A stretch of DNA of 51,309 nucleotides from Candidatus Poribacteria bacterium (GTDB lineage: Bacteria > Poribacteria > WGA-4E > WGA-3G): the NCBI GenBank assembly GCA_022827185.1, contig JAJDTM010000052.1:1-51309 (forward strand), given 5' to 3'. Position numbers and translations under genes: made by a program. This document shows, in pieces, positions 35,659 to 44,323 of the stretch (within the stretch, counting starts at the first letter, position 1; each line of letters begins with the position of its first letter). The notes beneath the pieces were generated by a model. That model worked only from the letters and a program-made list of their open reading frames with translations, did not search any database and was not told where the DNA came from.

Positions 35659-37443
35659 TCAGAAACGACCCGAACGTAGGATAGAGATGACCAATCCGAA
35701 CCCGAAGAACGTTGCGGTTAAGTAGCCCATAATGCCAAGAAAGAATTTCCACTCCCAGAGCCCTACACCTTGTAGAATAATCGACGAGCCGACAATCAGC
35801 GAAGCGATGATAAGACTAAAGGCAATCCGGTTGATAACCCGGTCAAACGCCTTAATCACTGCTTCAAGGCTCAGATGTTCTAACTCAAATTTAAGAGAAC
35901 CTCGCTGTAATTTTTGCAGAATACGACGCAACTGGAGCGGCATATCGCGGGCAAGTTCCGTGAAGTCTTCCATAGAATCCACAAACTGTCGTTCCCAGCG
36001 TTTCGCCCCAAAATTTTGGACGAGAAATTGTGCGATATACGGTTGACTAAATTCCAAAATATCAAAGTCTGGGTTCAGTTTCATCACAACCGATTCAACT
36101 GTCGCTACCGTTTTGCCAAGCATTAAAAATGCGGGCGGTGTATGAATCTGATGGCGTAGTGATGCATTAAAAACTTCATGGATCACTTCACCGAGGCGAA
36201 GCCGACTCGGCGGCATATTGAAGGAACGTTCTAAAAAGTCATTCATTTCCATCTTCAATGCCGTGATGTCTGTCTCATCACCGAGAATCCCCATCCGAAT
36301 GTAGCTTCTGACAACAGCATCTACATCTTTGGTTAACACGGCGCTAAGCCAATTGCAGATATGCCATAACATATCGTCGCTTATCCTGCCGACCATACCG
36401 AAGTCTACTAAACCGATCCGCCCGTCCTCTAAAACGAAAACGTTCCCGGGATGTGGATCCGCGTGGAAGAACCCATCGCTCAGCACTTGTGTATAAAACA
36501 GTTCCACGAGTGTTTCAGCGAGTTCCGCCCGATTGAATCCCATCGCGTCCAATTGCGAAATCGCGTCAATTGGGATACCATCAATACGTTCCAACGTCAA
36601 AACTCGACGATTCGTGAATTCCCAATGAACTTTAGGAATCTTCACTTTGGAGGACGCTGCGAACCTCTGGTAGAAAGCATCCGTGTTTGCCGCTTCAATC
36701 GTAAAGTCAATCTCTTTCCGAATAGAGCGCGAGAATTCGCGGACAAGTTCAGTCGGTTTGAAAAGGTGCATCTCAGGATCGCTATTTTCAAGTTGCTCGG
36801 CTAACTCCATCAAGAGATTGAGATCTGTCTGGATAACTGTTGCAACCCGCGGGCGTTGAATTTTAACGACAACCGGTTCACCGGTTATCAATGTTGCCGC
36901 GTGTACCTGCGCAATTGAAGCCGCTGCAAATGGTTGTTGTTCGTATGTTGGAAAGACCTCCTCAAGCGGTCGTTCAAATTCTGTTTCAATCGTAACTTGC
37001 ACCTCTGAAAAATCGAAGGGTCGCGCCTGTCGCTGCAATTTCTGGAACTCGGTGGTCCACGCCAGGGCTTCTTCTTGCCCAACGAGTTCGGAGAGTATGT
37101 CCACCCGTGTACTGAGAACCTGTCCCAATTTAACAAATGTTGGCCCCAACTCTTCAAAGGCGAGCCTTAACCGCTCTGGAACAGATAGCAATGTCCCTGA
37201 CACATTTTGTTGGTCTGAACCTTTTTTTGAACGCCATAAATGCCACCATTTCGGTTTCTTCTCAACGTGAGTGCCCTGCCTTGCTTTCCGAGCAAGCACC
37301 CCTTTGAACCGAAAACGGGTCGTCCGACCCCGCTCAAGAAGTTGAGAGATAATATGTCCAAAGCCGTGTCTTGCGAAGACACTGACAATCTCAGGCAGGC
37401 GTCTTGCACTTTTGAGTTTACGGTTCAGATTCAGAATGCGCAT
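35659..37443 (-). CDS. ubiB: UbiB/ABC1-family atypical kinase
   Basis: 594 residues. The family's KxGQ motif is seen as KLGQ (105-108). VVKIQRP carries the ATP-site lysine, HADPHPGN and LVDFGMVG are the catalytic and metal-binding loops. Two hydrophobic helices end the protein (ILQGVGLWEWKFFLGIMGYL). UbiB proteins support ubiquinone or other isoprenoid-lipid pathways, by ATPase activity on the membrane. The first 90 residues include a basic, low-similarity stretch. A good promoter precedes it, and it likely heads the transcript ubiB, yqgF, mltG, lpxC-fabZ, lpxA, lpxI. Confidence 0.88.
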   Translation of the reverse strand: MRILNLNRKLKSARRLPEIVSVFARHGFGHIISQLLERGRTTRFRFKGVLARKARQGTHVEKKPKWWHLWRSKKGSDQQNVSGTLLSVPERLRLAFEELGPTFVKLGQVLSTRVDILSELVGQEEALAWTTEFQKLQRQARPFDFSEVQVTIETEFERPLEEVFPTYEQQPFAAASIAQVHAATLITGEPVVVKIQRPRVATVIQTDLNLLMELAEQLENSDPEMHLFKPTELVREFSRSIRKEIDFTIEAANTDAFYQRFAASSKVKIPKVHWEFTNRRVLTLERIDGIPIDAISQLDAMGFNRAELAETLVELFYTQVLSDGFFHADPHPGNVFVLEDGRIGLVDFGMVGRISDDMLWHICNWLSAVLTKDVDAVVRSYIRMGILGDETDITALKMEMNDFLERSFNMPPSRLRLGEVIHEVFNASLRHQIHTPPAFLMLGKTVATVESVVMKLNPDFDILEFSQPYIAQFLVQNFGAKRWERQFVDSMEDFTELARDMPLQLRRILQKLQRGSLKFELEHLSLEAVIKAFDRVINRIAFSLIIASLIVGSSIILQGVGLWEWKFFLGIMGYLTATFFGFGLVISILRSGRF

Positions 37444-37485
37444 GAGATTTTCGTCTCTTTATAGATTTTGCAATTCCACTTTAAA

Positions 37486-37514
37486 ATTTTACACGAAAAA
37501 TTGTGTGCAGTCAA
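37486..37514 (-). promoter_or_regulatory. Sigma-70-like promoter for the ubiB operon
   Basis: On the minus strand TTGACT (37509-37514), 17-nt spacer and TAAAAT (37486-37491), about 43 bp before ATG 37443. Confidence 0.6.
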
Positions 37515-37593
37515 GGAAAATCTCTTGAGTGCCAGAATTGCCAGAGGCATTCAATTGTCCATGTTGCGATTTTTGGTACAAATCTCTTTCTGG

Positions 37594-37660
37594 TAGGAGC
37601 GAGTGTTTTTGCTTGGGGTATTTGATAGGGTGTTTCTGCGGATTTCTTGTCGCTCGCGAT
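37594..37660. repeat. Split copy of a TAGGAGCGAG...GCTCGCGA palindrome
   Basis: TAGGAGCGAG (37594-37603) and GCTCGCGAT (37652-37660) are the two arms that stand next to each other at 49641-49662. Here they are separated by 48 bp. It looks like the same repeat family with an expanded loop. Confidence 0.5.
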
Positions 37661-37724
37661 CCGTCCGCGAAAATGTCTGAAAAAACCGAAAACTGAATGG
37701 CTCTGCCAGAATTGCGGTAAGTGC

Positions 37725-37754
37725 TTGATAAATTGTTCCTAAGTGTGCTATAAT
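37725..37754 (+). promoter_or_regulatory. Sigma-70 promoter for the DNA methyltransferase gene
   Basis: TTGATA (37725-37730), 18-nt spacer and perfect TATAAT (37749-37754), about 35 bp before the GTG start. Confidence 0.7.
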
Positions 37755-37789
37755 CTGGCCGTGAATAAACAAAAGGAAGGTGGAAAGCT

Positions 37790-38710
37790 GTGCAATTGCC
37801 TCTTGTGTGTCAAAAAGAAGATAATCAAATTTCTAACCATCATCTCTATTATGGTGATAATCTCTCAATTCTTCAGCAGTATGTTGTTGATGAGAGTGTC
37901 AATCTGATCTACATTGATCCGCCGTTTAACACTGGAAAACTCCAAAAACGTACGCAAATTCAAGTTGAAGTGGATGCTCAAGGTGACCGTGTGGGTTTCC
38001 AAGGTAAAATATACCGGACGCACAAAGGCGAAACGATACACTACGTTGATAAGTTCGAGAGCTTAAATGAATATTTGCAGTTTTTACGTCCCCGTTTTGA
38101 AGAAGCGTATCGCGTACTCGACCCGTATGGGAGTTTCTTTCTCCATATTGATTACCGGGCGGTGCATTACTGTAAGGTGATGCTTGATGAAATCTTCGGA
38201 CGGGAATCGTTTATGAATGAGATTATTTGGGCTTATGATTACGGAGGACGCGCCAAGTCACGGTGGTCCGCTAAGCACGATAACATCTTATGGTACGCGA
38301 AAACACCAAAACACTATACCTTCAATTTCGATGAAATGGATAGGATTCCGTATATGGCACCTGACTTGGTCAGTAAAGCGAAAGCAGCGCGCGGCAAAAC
38401 ACCTACTGATGTTTGGTGGCATACCATCGTCAGCACCAATGGAAATGAGAGGACCGGTTATCCGACGCAAAAACCGCTCGGAATTCTTAATCGTATCGTC
38501 AAGGTGCACTCATCACCGGGGGACACGCTTTTAGATTTTTTTGCTGGCAGTGGCGCATTCGGCGAATCTGCTGCATTACACAACCGTTCCTCAATTTTAG
38601 TAGACAACAATATCCCCGCAATTAAGTGCATCATGGAGAGATTAGCAAATTACAACATTGAACTCATCAACGCTGATTGCGAGACACTCAGCACGCATGC
38701 AATAGAATAG
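37790..38710 (+). CDS. Site-specific DNA methyltransferase (beta class, N4-cytosine or N6-adenine)
   Basis: 306 residues from a GTG start with AAGGAAGG upstream. Catalytic motif IV IYIDPPFNTG (DPPF 43-46) comes before the AdoMet motif LLDFFAGSGAFGE (FAGSG 251-255), which is the beta-class order. GYPTQKP (223-229) is motif X-like, typical of these enzymes. No restriction gene adjoins it: the neighbours are ubiB and a PspA-like gene, so it is probably an orphan, regulatory or a relic of a system. It is about half the length of a type III Mod subunit. The target sequence cannot be read. Confidence 0.88.
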   Translation: MQLPLVCQKEDNQISNHHLYYGDNLSILQQYVVDESVNLIYIDPPFNTGKLQKRTQIQVEVDAQGDRVGFQGKIYRTHKGETIHYVDKFESLNEYLQFLRPRFEEAYRVLDPYGSFFLHIDYRAVHYCKVMLDEIFGRESFMNEIIWAYDYGGRAKSRWSAKHDNILWYAKTPKHYTFNFDEMDRIPYMAPDLVSKAKAARGKTPTDVWWHTIVSTNGNERTGYPTQKPLGILNRIVKVHSSPGDTLLDFFAGSGAFGESAALHNRSSILVDNNIPAIKCIMERLANYNIELINADCETLSTHAIE

Positions 38711-38883
38711 ACGTATTGAGTCGCTCTTTCCATATTGGCGTGTTAAAAAACTGCTTTTTGGCTATCTTTTTTCAAACAGATGTTTCTAATAAGTATGGAT
38801 ACCCAATCGCGGGTCCGGTAGGTAAACATACTCATTTGATATTTAACTAAAAACGAATGTGGTAGGCGTAGGAGATCGACATA

Positions 38884-39552
38884 ATGAAAGGGATTAAAGA
38901 AATTTCAGAACGGATTCGAGAGAGTATCACCCAATTTTTAGAGGCGGTAGAGAGTACCGAGCCTTTTCTCAATGCAGCTGTTCTTGATATGAAAAAGCGG
39001 CTCGCCGAAGCAAAAGATCTCGTCGCTACAGCCATCGCGGAGGAGGAAAGACTTAAACGGAATTACCAAGAGGCTGTTGATGCCGCGAGGGTGTGCGGTC
39101 ATAAGGCAGATACCGCCGAACAGGAAGGAAACCAGGCCCGCGCAAGTGAAGCACGGCGACGCACACAACAATATATGACCCGCGCAGACGACTATAAGCA
39201 TCAGATGGATGCACAAGAAGCAGTTGTTGCGAGCCTCAAGAGTGCACTCCACGAATTTTATCAGCAGTTTCGAGACGCAGCAGAACGGGCTAAGGAACTG
39301 CACCTGCGTCAGAAACACGCGGAAACGCGCACTGAACTCTATCAATTACTATCTGATGAAATAGCCAACGGTGTGTCTGAAGCCTTAGAACGGGCGGAAC
39401 AGAAATTGAAAGCGACGGAAGCCAAAGCGGAAATTTTGGAGGACAAGCGTCGCCAGACTACCACCGAGGCGGAAACGACGGGAGCCAGCCGCAATCTGGA
39501 CCAAGCACTCGCCGAACTCAAAGATGATGTCTTGGGCAGTGGTCGAAAATGA
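38884..39552 (+). CDS. PspA/IM30-like coiled-coil protein
   Basis: 222 residues, almost all predicted alpha-helix with heptads. KRLAEAKDLVATAIAEEERL and QEAVDAARVCGHKADTAEQE resemble the central helices of PspA/Vipp1. N-terminal MKGIKEISERIRESITQFLE is an amphipathic start, usual for membrane binding in this family. It overlaps the ABC ATPase gene by 4 bp, so all three genes are probably one unit, perhaps for membrane-stress protection with the transporter. Confidence 0.72.
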   Translation: MKGIKEISERIRESITQFLEAVESTEPFLNAAVLDMKKRLAEAKDLVATAIAEEERLKRNYQEAVDAARVCGHKADTAEQEGNQARASEARRRTQQYMTRADDYKHQMDAQEAVVASLKSALHEFYQQFRDAAERAKELHLRQKHAETRTELYQLLSDEIANGVSEALERAEQKLKATEAKAEILEDKRRQTTTEAETTGASRNLDQALAELKDDVLGSGRK

Positions 39553-40304
39553 TTAATCTCTTGGAGTTGACGAAATATTTCGGCAAGTTATGTGCCGTTG
39601 ATGCCCTGACATTGCAGGTGGATGCCGGTGAGATATTCGGGTTTCTCGGACCCAATGGGGCAGGGAAGACAACCACAATCAATATGCTCACAGGCTTACT
39701 TCGTCCTACATCTGGCACCGCAACGCTTGGTGGATACGATATTCAGAAGCAGAGCTTACAAGCGAAGGCGATTCTCGGACTAATGCCCGATACGCCCCAG
39801 CTCTATGAAGCGTTAACTGGCAGGCAATTTGTCCGTATGATGGCCGATTTATATGAGGTGCCACCGAAGCAAGCCGAGCGTGAAATGGAGACCCTGTTTG
39901 AACAACTTGAACTCGCTGATGCCGCTGATGATCAGATTAAAGGGTATTCCTACGGCATGCAGAAGAAAACACTGCTTGTCTCGCTTCTCGTACATCACCC
40001 GAAAATCCTTTTCCTTGATGAACCTACCAGTGGGCTGGATCCGAGGAGCGCACGCACTGTCAGGGAAATTTTGCGCCAACGCTGTGAGCAGGGTTGCACC
40101 GTCTTTATGACAACACATATACTCGAAATCGCCGAACGGATCTGCGACCGGGTTGGCATTATCAGTAAAGGACGGCTGATCGCCGTCGGGACGCTTTCGG
40201 AATTACAGCAGAGAAAACGGGAACTCCATACACAACCCACTGATGCCAACCAGCAAACGGAAACGTTAGAGGATATTTTTCTCGACCTAACGGCAGATGC
40301 CTAA
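39549..40304 (+). CDS. ABC transporter ATP-binding protein
   Basis: 251 residues. Walker A GPNGAGKTT (about 35-43), signature YSYGMQKKT (degenerate LSGGQ), Walker B ILFLDEPTSGLDPRS, H-loop TTHILE. The type is that of ABC-2 exporters (drug, polysaccharide or antibiotic related). It is encoded 4 bp into the PspA-like gene and directly before the permease. Confidence 0.93.
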   Translation: MINLLELTKYFGKLCAVDALTLQVDAGEIFGFLGPNGAGKTTTINMLTGLLRPTSGTATLGGYDIQKQSLQAKAILGLMPDTPQLYEALTGRQFVRMMADLYEVPPKQAEREMETLFEQLELADAADDQIKGYSYGMQKKTLLVSLLVHHPKILFLDEPTSGLDPRSARTVREILRQRCEQGCTVFMTTHILEIAERICDRVGIISKGRLIAVGTLSELQQRKRELHTQPTDANQQTETLEDIFLDLTADA

Positions 40305-40358
40305 AAATTTGGAACAGACAGAGGCTGGAACGCCCCATAAATAACATATCAAGCGACA

Positions 40359-41996
40359 ATGTTAAAAAATATCAAGGTGCTATTAAAAGCGGATTGGCAG
40401 GGATGGGTAAATAGCCTGAAACACGGCGGGGAGACATGGCGAAAAGGCATTTTAAAAGGTGTCGGTTACCTCGTCTTCGTCGTCGCATTATCGGTGTTAG
40501 GCAACTCCCTTTTCAGCCATTTGCGATTGACAGAAGCGAATCCTACGCTGCTGTTAGGTGTAATTAACGGTTTCATGGCGTTCGCGATTATTGTCGTCGC
40601 AAAGGAGTTGATGGAAAGTTCACTGAAAAACCTATATGAAGCACCGGATACCGCGCTCTTACATGCCGCACCGATGCATCCGGTGACGATTTTCGGATAT
40701 AAGTTCGTCCATCTTACTACTACCCGCTTTCTGAGCATGCTCTGCTTTTTAGGAGCACCGTGGGTGGTGTTCGGTCTAATATTTGAACTGCCGTGGTATT
40801 TTTATGCGACCCTATTTCCAACATGTCTGTGCCTTCTCGTGATAATAACAAGTTATGTCACTATCAGCGTCATGTTGATCGCTCGTTTCTTTTCGTCAGG
40901 ATGGCTTCTCGTAACACTCAAAGTACTCGGTACAGCAATCGGCGTGACGGTAGGTTTTTTGTTATCCTTGACCCTGTTTACGTCCTTTGAGTCGATAGCA
41001 GTAAAGCAGTTTTTGCTTGATTGGGCATCCTCAGAAACAGCAGCCGCAGGCACTAAATGGTATCCACACGAATGGATGGGCAAACTGCTGTTAATCTGGA
41101 CAACTGAAACCGCAACAGGCGTCCGATTAAGATGGGCACTCGGAGGTATCGGCGGAAGTCTCGTTTCTGTAGGAATGGCAACGCTCGTCGCACAACTGAT
41201 TTATCAGCACGGTTGGGAAAATATCCGTCAATTGAAAGCCAGGCGTAAATCCGTACGGAGCAATGATGATCCTAAAGCATCGCACCTAAAAGGTGTTGCC
41301 AGAGCACTCGGGCGCGGCAAAATTAGGACTATGATGTTAAAGGATTTTCTAATCTTTGTCAGACATAGTGGACGGCTCATCGCTATTATAATGCTGACGC
41401 TTTTTCTGGTTGTTCACATCGGTGTATTACTCGCACGGGGGGACGGCGCGGATGCCAACACCGCTGAGATTCTCACTGTGCAAGTCGTACTTTACAGCAT
41501 TCTTATTACCTTTGGCATCAGTTGCAATGGGCTGAGGGATGAGGCGAAGACATGGTGGATGCTGAAATCTGCACCTGTCACACCGAAACTGATTTACACA
41601 AGCAAATTCCTGACCACACTGCTCTGTGCATTGGTTTATGCTGAATTCTGGTCCTTGATCGCGATTTATCTACTCCGAATGCCAATGGATGTTTGGATGT
41701 CGGTGCTGTTGACACCTGTGCTAATGCTGCCAACAGCGTGCGCATTGAACACAGCAATTGGAACGCTCCCATGGATGGCGGAACTGACACATCAACCGAA
41801 GCCGTTTTTGCGCGTTATAACCTTCACGGTGACACTCGCTGTTGATATGGGACTTGTTATTGCACCAGTGATCGCATGGTATACCGAAAGCCTCGTCCTT
41901 TTTATAGTGTTAGTAGCGATCCTCGCAAGCACGTTCGTGATGTCTTATAAGTGGGGAATGGGAAACCTGCGCAGCTTACTGGTCGCACAGCATTAA
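40359..41996 (+). CDS. ABC transporter permease (ABC-2-like, 545 aa)
   Basis: 545 residues with about ten to twelve hydrophobic segments in two bundles, separated by a charged loop (residues about 285-320, RQLKARRKSVRSNDDPKASH). Paired with the ATPase just before it. The substrate is not readable from sequence; no metabolite gene neighbours it. Confidence 0.8.
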   Translation: MLKNIKVLLKADWQGWVNSLKHGGETWRKGILKGVGYLVFVVALSVLGNSLFSHLRLTEANPTLLLGVINGFMAFAIIVVAKELMESSLKNLYEAPDTALLHAAPMHPVTIFGYKFVHLTTTRFLSMLCFLGAPWVVFGLIFELPWYFYATLFPTCLCLLVIITSYVTISVMLIARFFSSGWLLVTLKVLGTAIGVTVGFLLSLTLFTSFESIAVKQFLLDWASSETAAAGTKWYPHEWMGKLLLIWTTETATGVRLRWALGGIGGSLVSVGMATLVAQLIYQHGWENIRQLKARRKSVRSNDDPKASHLKGVARALGRGKIRTMMLKDFLIFVRHSGRLIAIIMLTLFLVVHIGVLLARGDGADANTAEILTVQVVLYSILITFGISCNGLRDEAKTWWMLKSAPVTPKLIYTSKFLTTLLCALVYAEFWSLIAIYLLRMPMDVWMSVLLTPVLMLPTACALNTAIGTLPWMAELTHQPKPFLRVITFTVTLAVDMGLVIAPVIAWYTESLVLFIVLVAILASTFVMSYKWGMGNLRSLLVAQH

Positions 41997-42020
41997 AGTT
42001 TGTCATTAACACGCAATTTC

Positions 42021-42049
42021 GCCTAACCGAACCGCAAGGTAAATTAAAA
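42021..42049 (+). promoter_or_regulatory. Copy of the recurring pre-start leader motif
   Basis: GCCTAACCGAACCGCAAGG followed by TAAATTAAAA, directly before ATG 42050. Closest to the consensus of the five leaders in the window. Confidence 0.6.
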
Positions 42050-42574
42050 ATGTTGATAGAATACGAGGGCATAACACCAAATGTGCATCCTTCCGTCTTC
42101 GTCGCTCCGGGAGCGATGATTATTGGTGATGTAACAATCGGTGAAGAATCGAGCATCTGGTTTAACAGCGTGCTACGCGGAGATTTAGAACCCATCCGAA
42201 TCGGATGTCGCACCAACGTTCAGGACGGGGCGGTAATACACATGGATAAGGAGATTCCGTGCCTGATCGGTGATGATGTTACCATCGGTCACGGTGCTAT
42301 TCTCCATAGCTGCACGATCGGCAACGAGGCACTCATCGGCATGGGGGCAATCCTCTTGACGGGTTCAGTGATTGGCGAACGGGCAATTGTCGCCGCTGGG
42401 ACGCTTGTCCGCGAGGGACAGGAAATCCCACCAGGGACCATCGCAATGGGAGTACCGGCGAAAGTACGACGTGAGGCTACTGAGGCTGAGTTTGAACGCG
42501 TCCGGCATGGCAAAGACGATTACGTCTTGCGCGGCAAACTGATGCAAGAATCTACTTCTAAAAAAACTAAATAG
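42050..42574 (+). CDS. Gamma-carbonic-anhydrase-like hexapeptide-repeat protein
   Basis: 174 residues from ATG 42050 (leader motif AAGG upstream); the frame is open from 41951 but overlaps the permease gene. Left-handed beta-helix with hexapeptide repeats: SSIWFNSVLRGDLEPIRIG, TNVQDGAVIHM, VTIGHGAILHSC. The spacing of the His residues (VIHMD, IGHGAILH) and the Arg/Asp in VLRGD fit the gamma-CA/YrdA zinc site. Activity on CO2 is not shown for many members. Stands alone, before the oxidoreductase. Confidence 0.88.
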   Translation: MLIEYEGITPNVHPSVFVAPGAMIIGDVTIGEESSIWFNSVLRGDLEPIRIGCRTNVQDGAVIHMDKEIPCLIGDDVTIGHGAILHSCTIGNEALIGMGAILLTGSVIGERAIVAAGTLVREGQEIPPGTIAMGVPAKVRREATEAEFERVRHGKDDYVLRGKLMQESTSKKTK

Positions 42575-42580
42575 TCCTAA

Positions 42581-42673
42581 ACCCAAGCAACGCGCTGGGC
42601 TGGATATACGGAGCAGACCGCTCCTGAAAAACTGGTCTTATCGAACCGCAAGGAAGTAAGGAAACTTAAAAAT
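42581..42673 (+). promoter_or_regulatory. Structured leader upstream of the Gfo/Idh/MocA gene, copy 1
   Basis: About 93 nt containing two hairpins and the start-site motif. Hairpin A is CCCAAGC (42582-42588) with GCTGGG (42594-42599), A42586 bulged. Hairpin B is GGAGC (42610-42614) with GCTCC (42620-42624), loop AGACC. The CGAACCGCAAGGAA motif follows near the ATG. The same layout is upstream of 44324 with a compensatory change in hairpin B. Confidence 0.6.
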
Positions 42674-43714
42674 ATGGCGAAACGAACATGCTTGATGATT
42701 GGTGGAAGTGGCATGGCAGGTGGCTGGATCCACAACTTCACCAGTAATTTCAGCGATCGAATTGAAATCATCGGTTTAGCAGACGTGAATACAGACGTTC
42801 TCGAAGCACAAGGCGAGGCGTTAGGACTCAGCACCGCACAACTTTTCACAGATTTTAACGAGGCGTGTGCAGAGGTCAAGGCGGACTTTTGTGGTGTGGC
42901 GACCCCACCCCAATTTCACAGTCCGGCCGCAATTGCGGCTATGGAAAACGGGATGCCTGTTATCTGTGAGAAACCGATCGCGGACACCTTAGATGCAGCG
43001 AAAGCGATGGTACGCACCGCACAAAAAACCGGATTGCCGTGTGCTATCATCCAAAACTATCGCTATGCCGATAATAAGCAAGAATTGATTCGTATCCGTG
43101 ATGAAGGTAGATTGGGAAGACTTCAGCACATTGTAGGCAGATACGCGTGCGACTATCGTCGGTATCTCTCATGGGGAAAAGCGTGGCGGCACGATATGGA
43201 TTTCGGACTCCTTTTTGAAGGCTCCGTTCATCACTTGGACATGCTTCGGTTCCTCTCCGGCGGCGATTGTGAAACGTTGATCGGATTTGGATGGAACCCC
43301 GAATGGTCGAGCTTCCAGCACTACTCCAGTGGCTACTATCTAATGCGTATGGATAACGGTATTCATACCGCTTATGAGGGCAATAGTTCATCGGCGGGTA
43401 TCGTTAACTGTTGGAACCATGAGCACTACCGTGTGGAGTTTGAAGAGGGCGCGGTCGAAATCGCAGGCGGAAATCAGATGACGATCCATCGCGTCGGTGG
43501 CGAAACAGAGGTCTACGAGGCACCGCCAATCCCTTATCACGCACATCAACATCTCTTTGATGAGTTCCTGAATTGGCTTGATGGGGGTGAACCTTCTGAT
43601 ACTCGGATTGAGGACAATATCAAAAGTTTCGTGCTCGTCATCGCTGCTATGGAGACAACTCTTGATGGTCAACCGAAACAGATTGCCGATTACCTCGGTG
43701 ACTTAGATCTCTAA
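42674..43714 (+). CDS. Gfo/Idh/MocA-family oxidoreductase
   Basis: 346 residues. The N-terminal Rossmann half begins MAKRTCLMIGGSGMAGGW, with the GxGxxG-like turn varied to GGSGMAGG. CGVATPPQFH, the dinucleotide-site EKPIADTLDAAKAMV with its catalytic Lys in EKP, and GLLFEGSVHHLDML with a His-containing active-site stretch identify the family. Members oxidise or reduce sugars and inositols with NAD(P). A structured leader precedes it. It may act on sugars of the polysaccharide pathway, but that is only a guess. Confidence 0.92.
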   Translation: MAKRTCLMIGGSGMAGGWIHNFTSNFSDRIEIIGLADVNTDVLEAQGEALGLSTAQLFTDFNEACAEVKADFCGVATPPQFHSPAAIAAMENGMPVICEKPIADTLDAAKAMVRTAQKTGLPCAIIQNYRYADNKQELIRIRDEGRLGRLQHIVGRYACDYRRYLSWGKAWRHDMDFGLLFEGSVHHLDMLRFLSGGDCETLIGFGWNPEWSSFQHYSSGYYLMRMDNGIHTAYEGNSSSAGIVNCWNHEHYRVEFEEGAVEIAGGNQMTIHRVGGETEVYEAPPIPYHAHQHLFDEFLNWLDGGEPSDTRIEDNIKSFVLVIAAMETTLDGQPKQIADYLGDLDL

Positions 43715-43764
43715 CATTTACAGGTTCACACTCGCGAAGGTTGCGTGTCGGATAGAGGTTAACT

Positions 43765-44061
43765 ATGCTCAATCCAAACAGCGAAATACCGACTCTCCTT
43801 GAGGACATCCCAGAATCGGAGCAGCATGCCTTACTTGAGAAGGCAGCGACGTGGATCCTGCGGCGCGGTCTGACCACACCGGCAATTATCGCTTTAGAAA
43901 CCTGTAAACCGCTGAACTTTTTAGGCAGTCAATTTTTGATTGCCTTTAGTCCTTTCGTTCAGGCGATTTTCAAAGGCGACGAATACCACAAATTCGCGCT
44001 CATTTTGGAAAAAGATGCGAATGTTGAGATGCTAATTGAATTGATTGAATCACAGTCATAA
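43765..44061 (+). CDS. Small conserved-looking protein of unknown function
   Basis: 98 residues: MLNPNSEIPTLLEDIPESE, then EKAATWILRRGLTTPAIIALE, and KPLNFLGSQFLIAFSPFVQA. The middle is a helix with a hydrophobic stretch (about 45-72), possibly a membrane hairpin. It follows the oxidoreductase by 50 bp. I do not recognise a family; the codon pattern and length suggest a real gene. Confidence 0.6.
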   Translation: MLNPNSEIPTLLEDIPESEQHALLEKAATWILRRGLTTPAIIALETCKPLNFLGSQFLIAFSPFVQAIFKGDEYHKFALILEKDANVEMLIELIESQS

Positions 44062-44077
44062 CCGCCTTACTGAAAAT

Positions 44078-44195
44078 AGGACTTACACACTGCCTCTTAA
44101 AGTCCCCCTGATAAGGGGATTTAGGGGGTTAAAAATATGGAAAACACCGCTTTTTGCGACCAGATGTCCGATATTGCTCAGTTTGCGTAGGTCCT
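44078..44195. mobile_element. MITE-like repeat, copy 3
   Basis: AGGACTTACACA (44078-44089) and TGCGTAGGTCCT (44184-44195) form 12-bp inverted ends with two mismatches. The interior repeats the AAAGTCCCCCTGATAAGGGG and GATTTAGGGGGTTAA stretch of copy 1. Confidence 0.6.
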
Positions 44196-44237
44196 GTAAA
44201 AGAATAGTTGTTGATTCTTAACCAACCCGTGCGCGTA

Positions 44238-44323
44238 AGCCCAAGCAACGCGCCGGGCTGGGTATACGGAACAAACCGTTCCTGAAAAATCAACCTTATC
44301 GAACCGCAAGGAAATTTAAAAAT
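44238..44323 (+). promoter_or_regulatory. Structured leader upstream of the E2 gene, copy 2
   Basis: Hairpin A is AGCCC (44238-44242) with GGGCT (44255-44259). Hairpin B is GGAAC (44268-44272) with GTTCC (44278-44282), loop AAACC. The start motif CGAACCGCAAGGAAA follows, just before ATG 44324. Compared with the leader at 42581, the fourth pair of hairpin B changes from G-C to A-T while the pairing is kept. Confidence 0.62.

Larger units (their letters stand above)
37444..37789. other. Divergent intergenic region with two promoters and a palindromic repeat
   Basis: 346 bp between leftward ubiB and the rightward methyltransferase. It holds a promoter for each (see entries) and a split inverted repeat, TAGGAGCGAG (37594-37603) and GCTCGCGAT (37652-37660). 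I see no gene in it. Confidence 0.6.
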
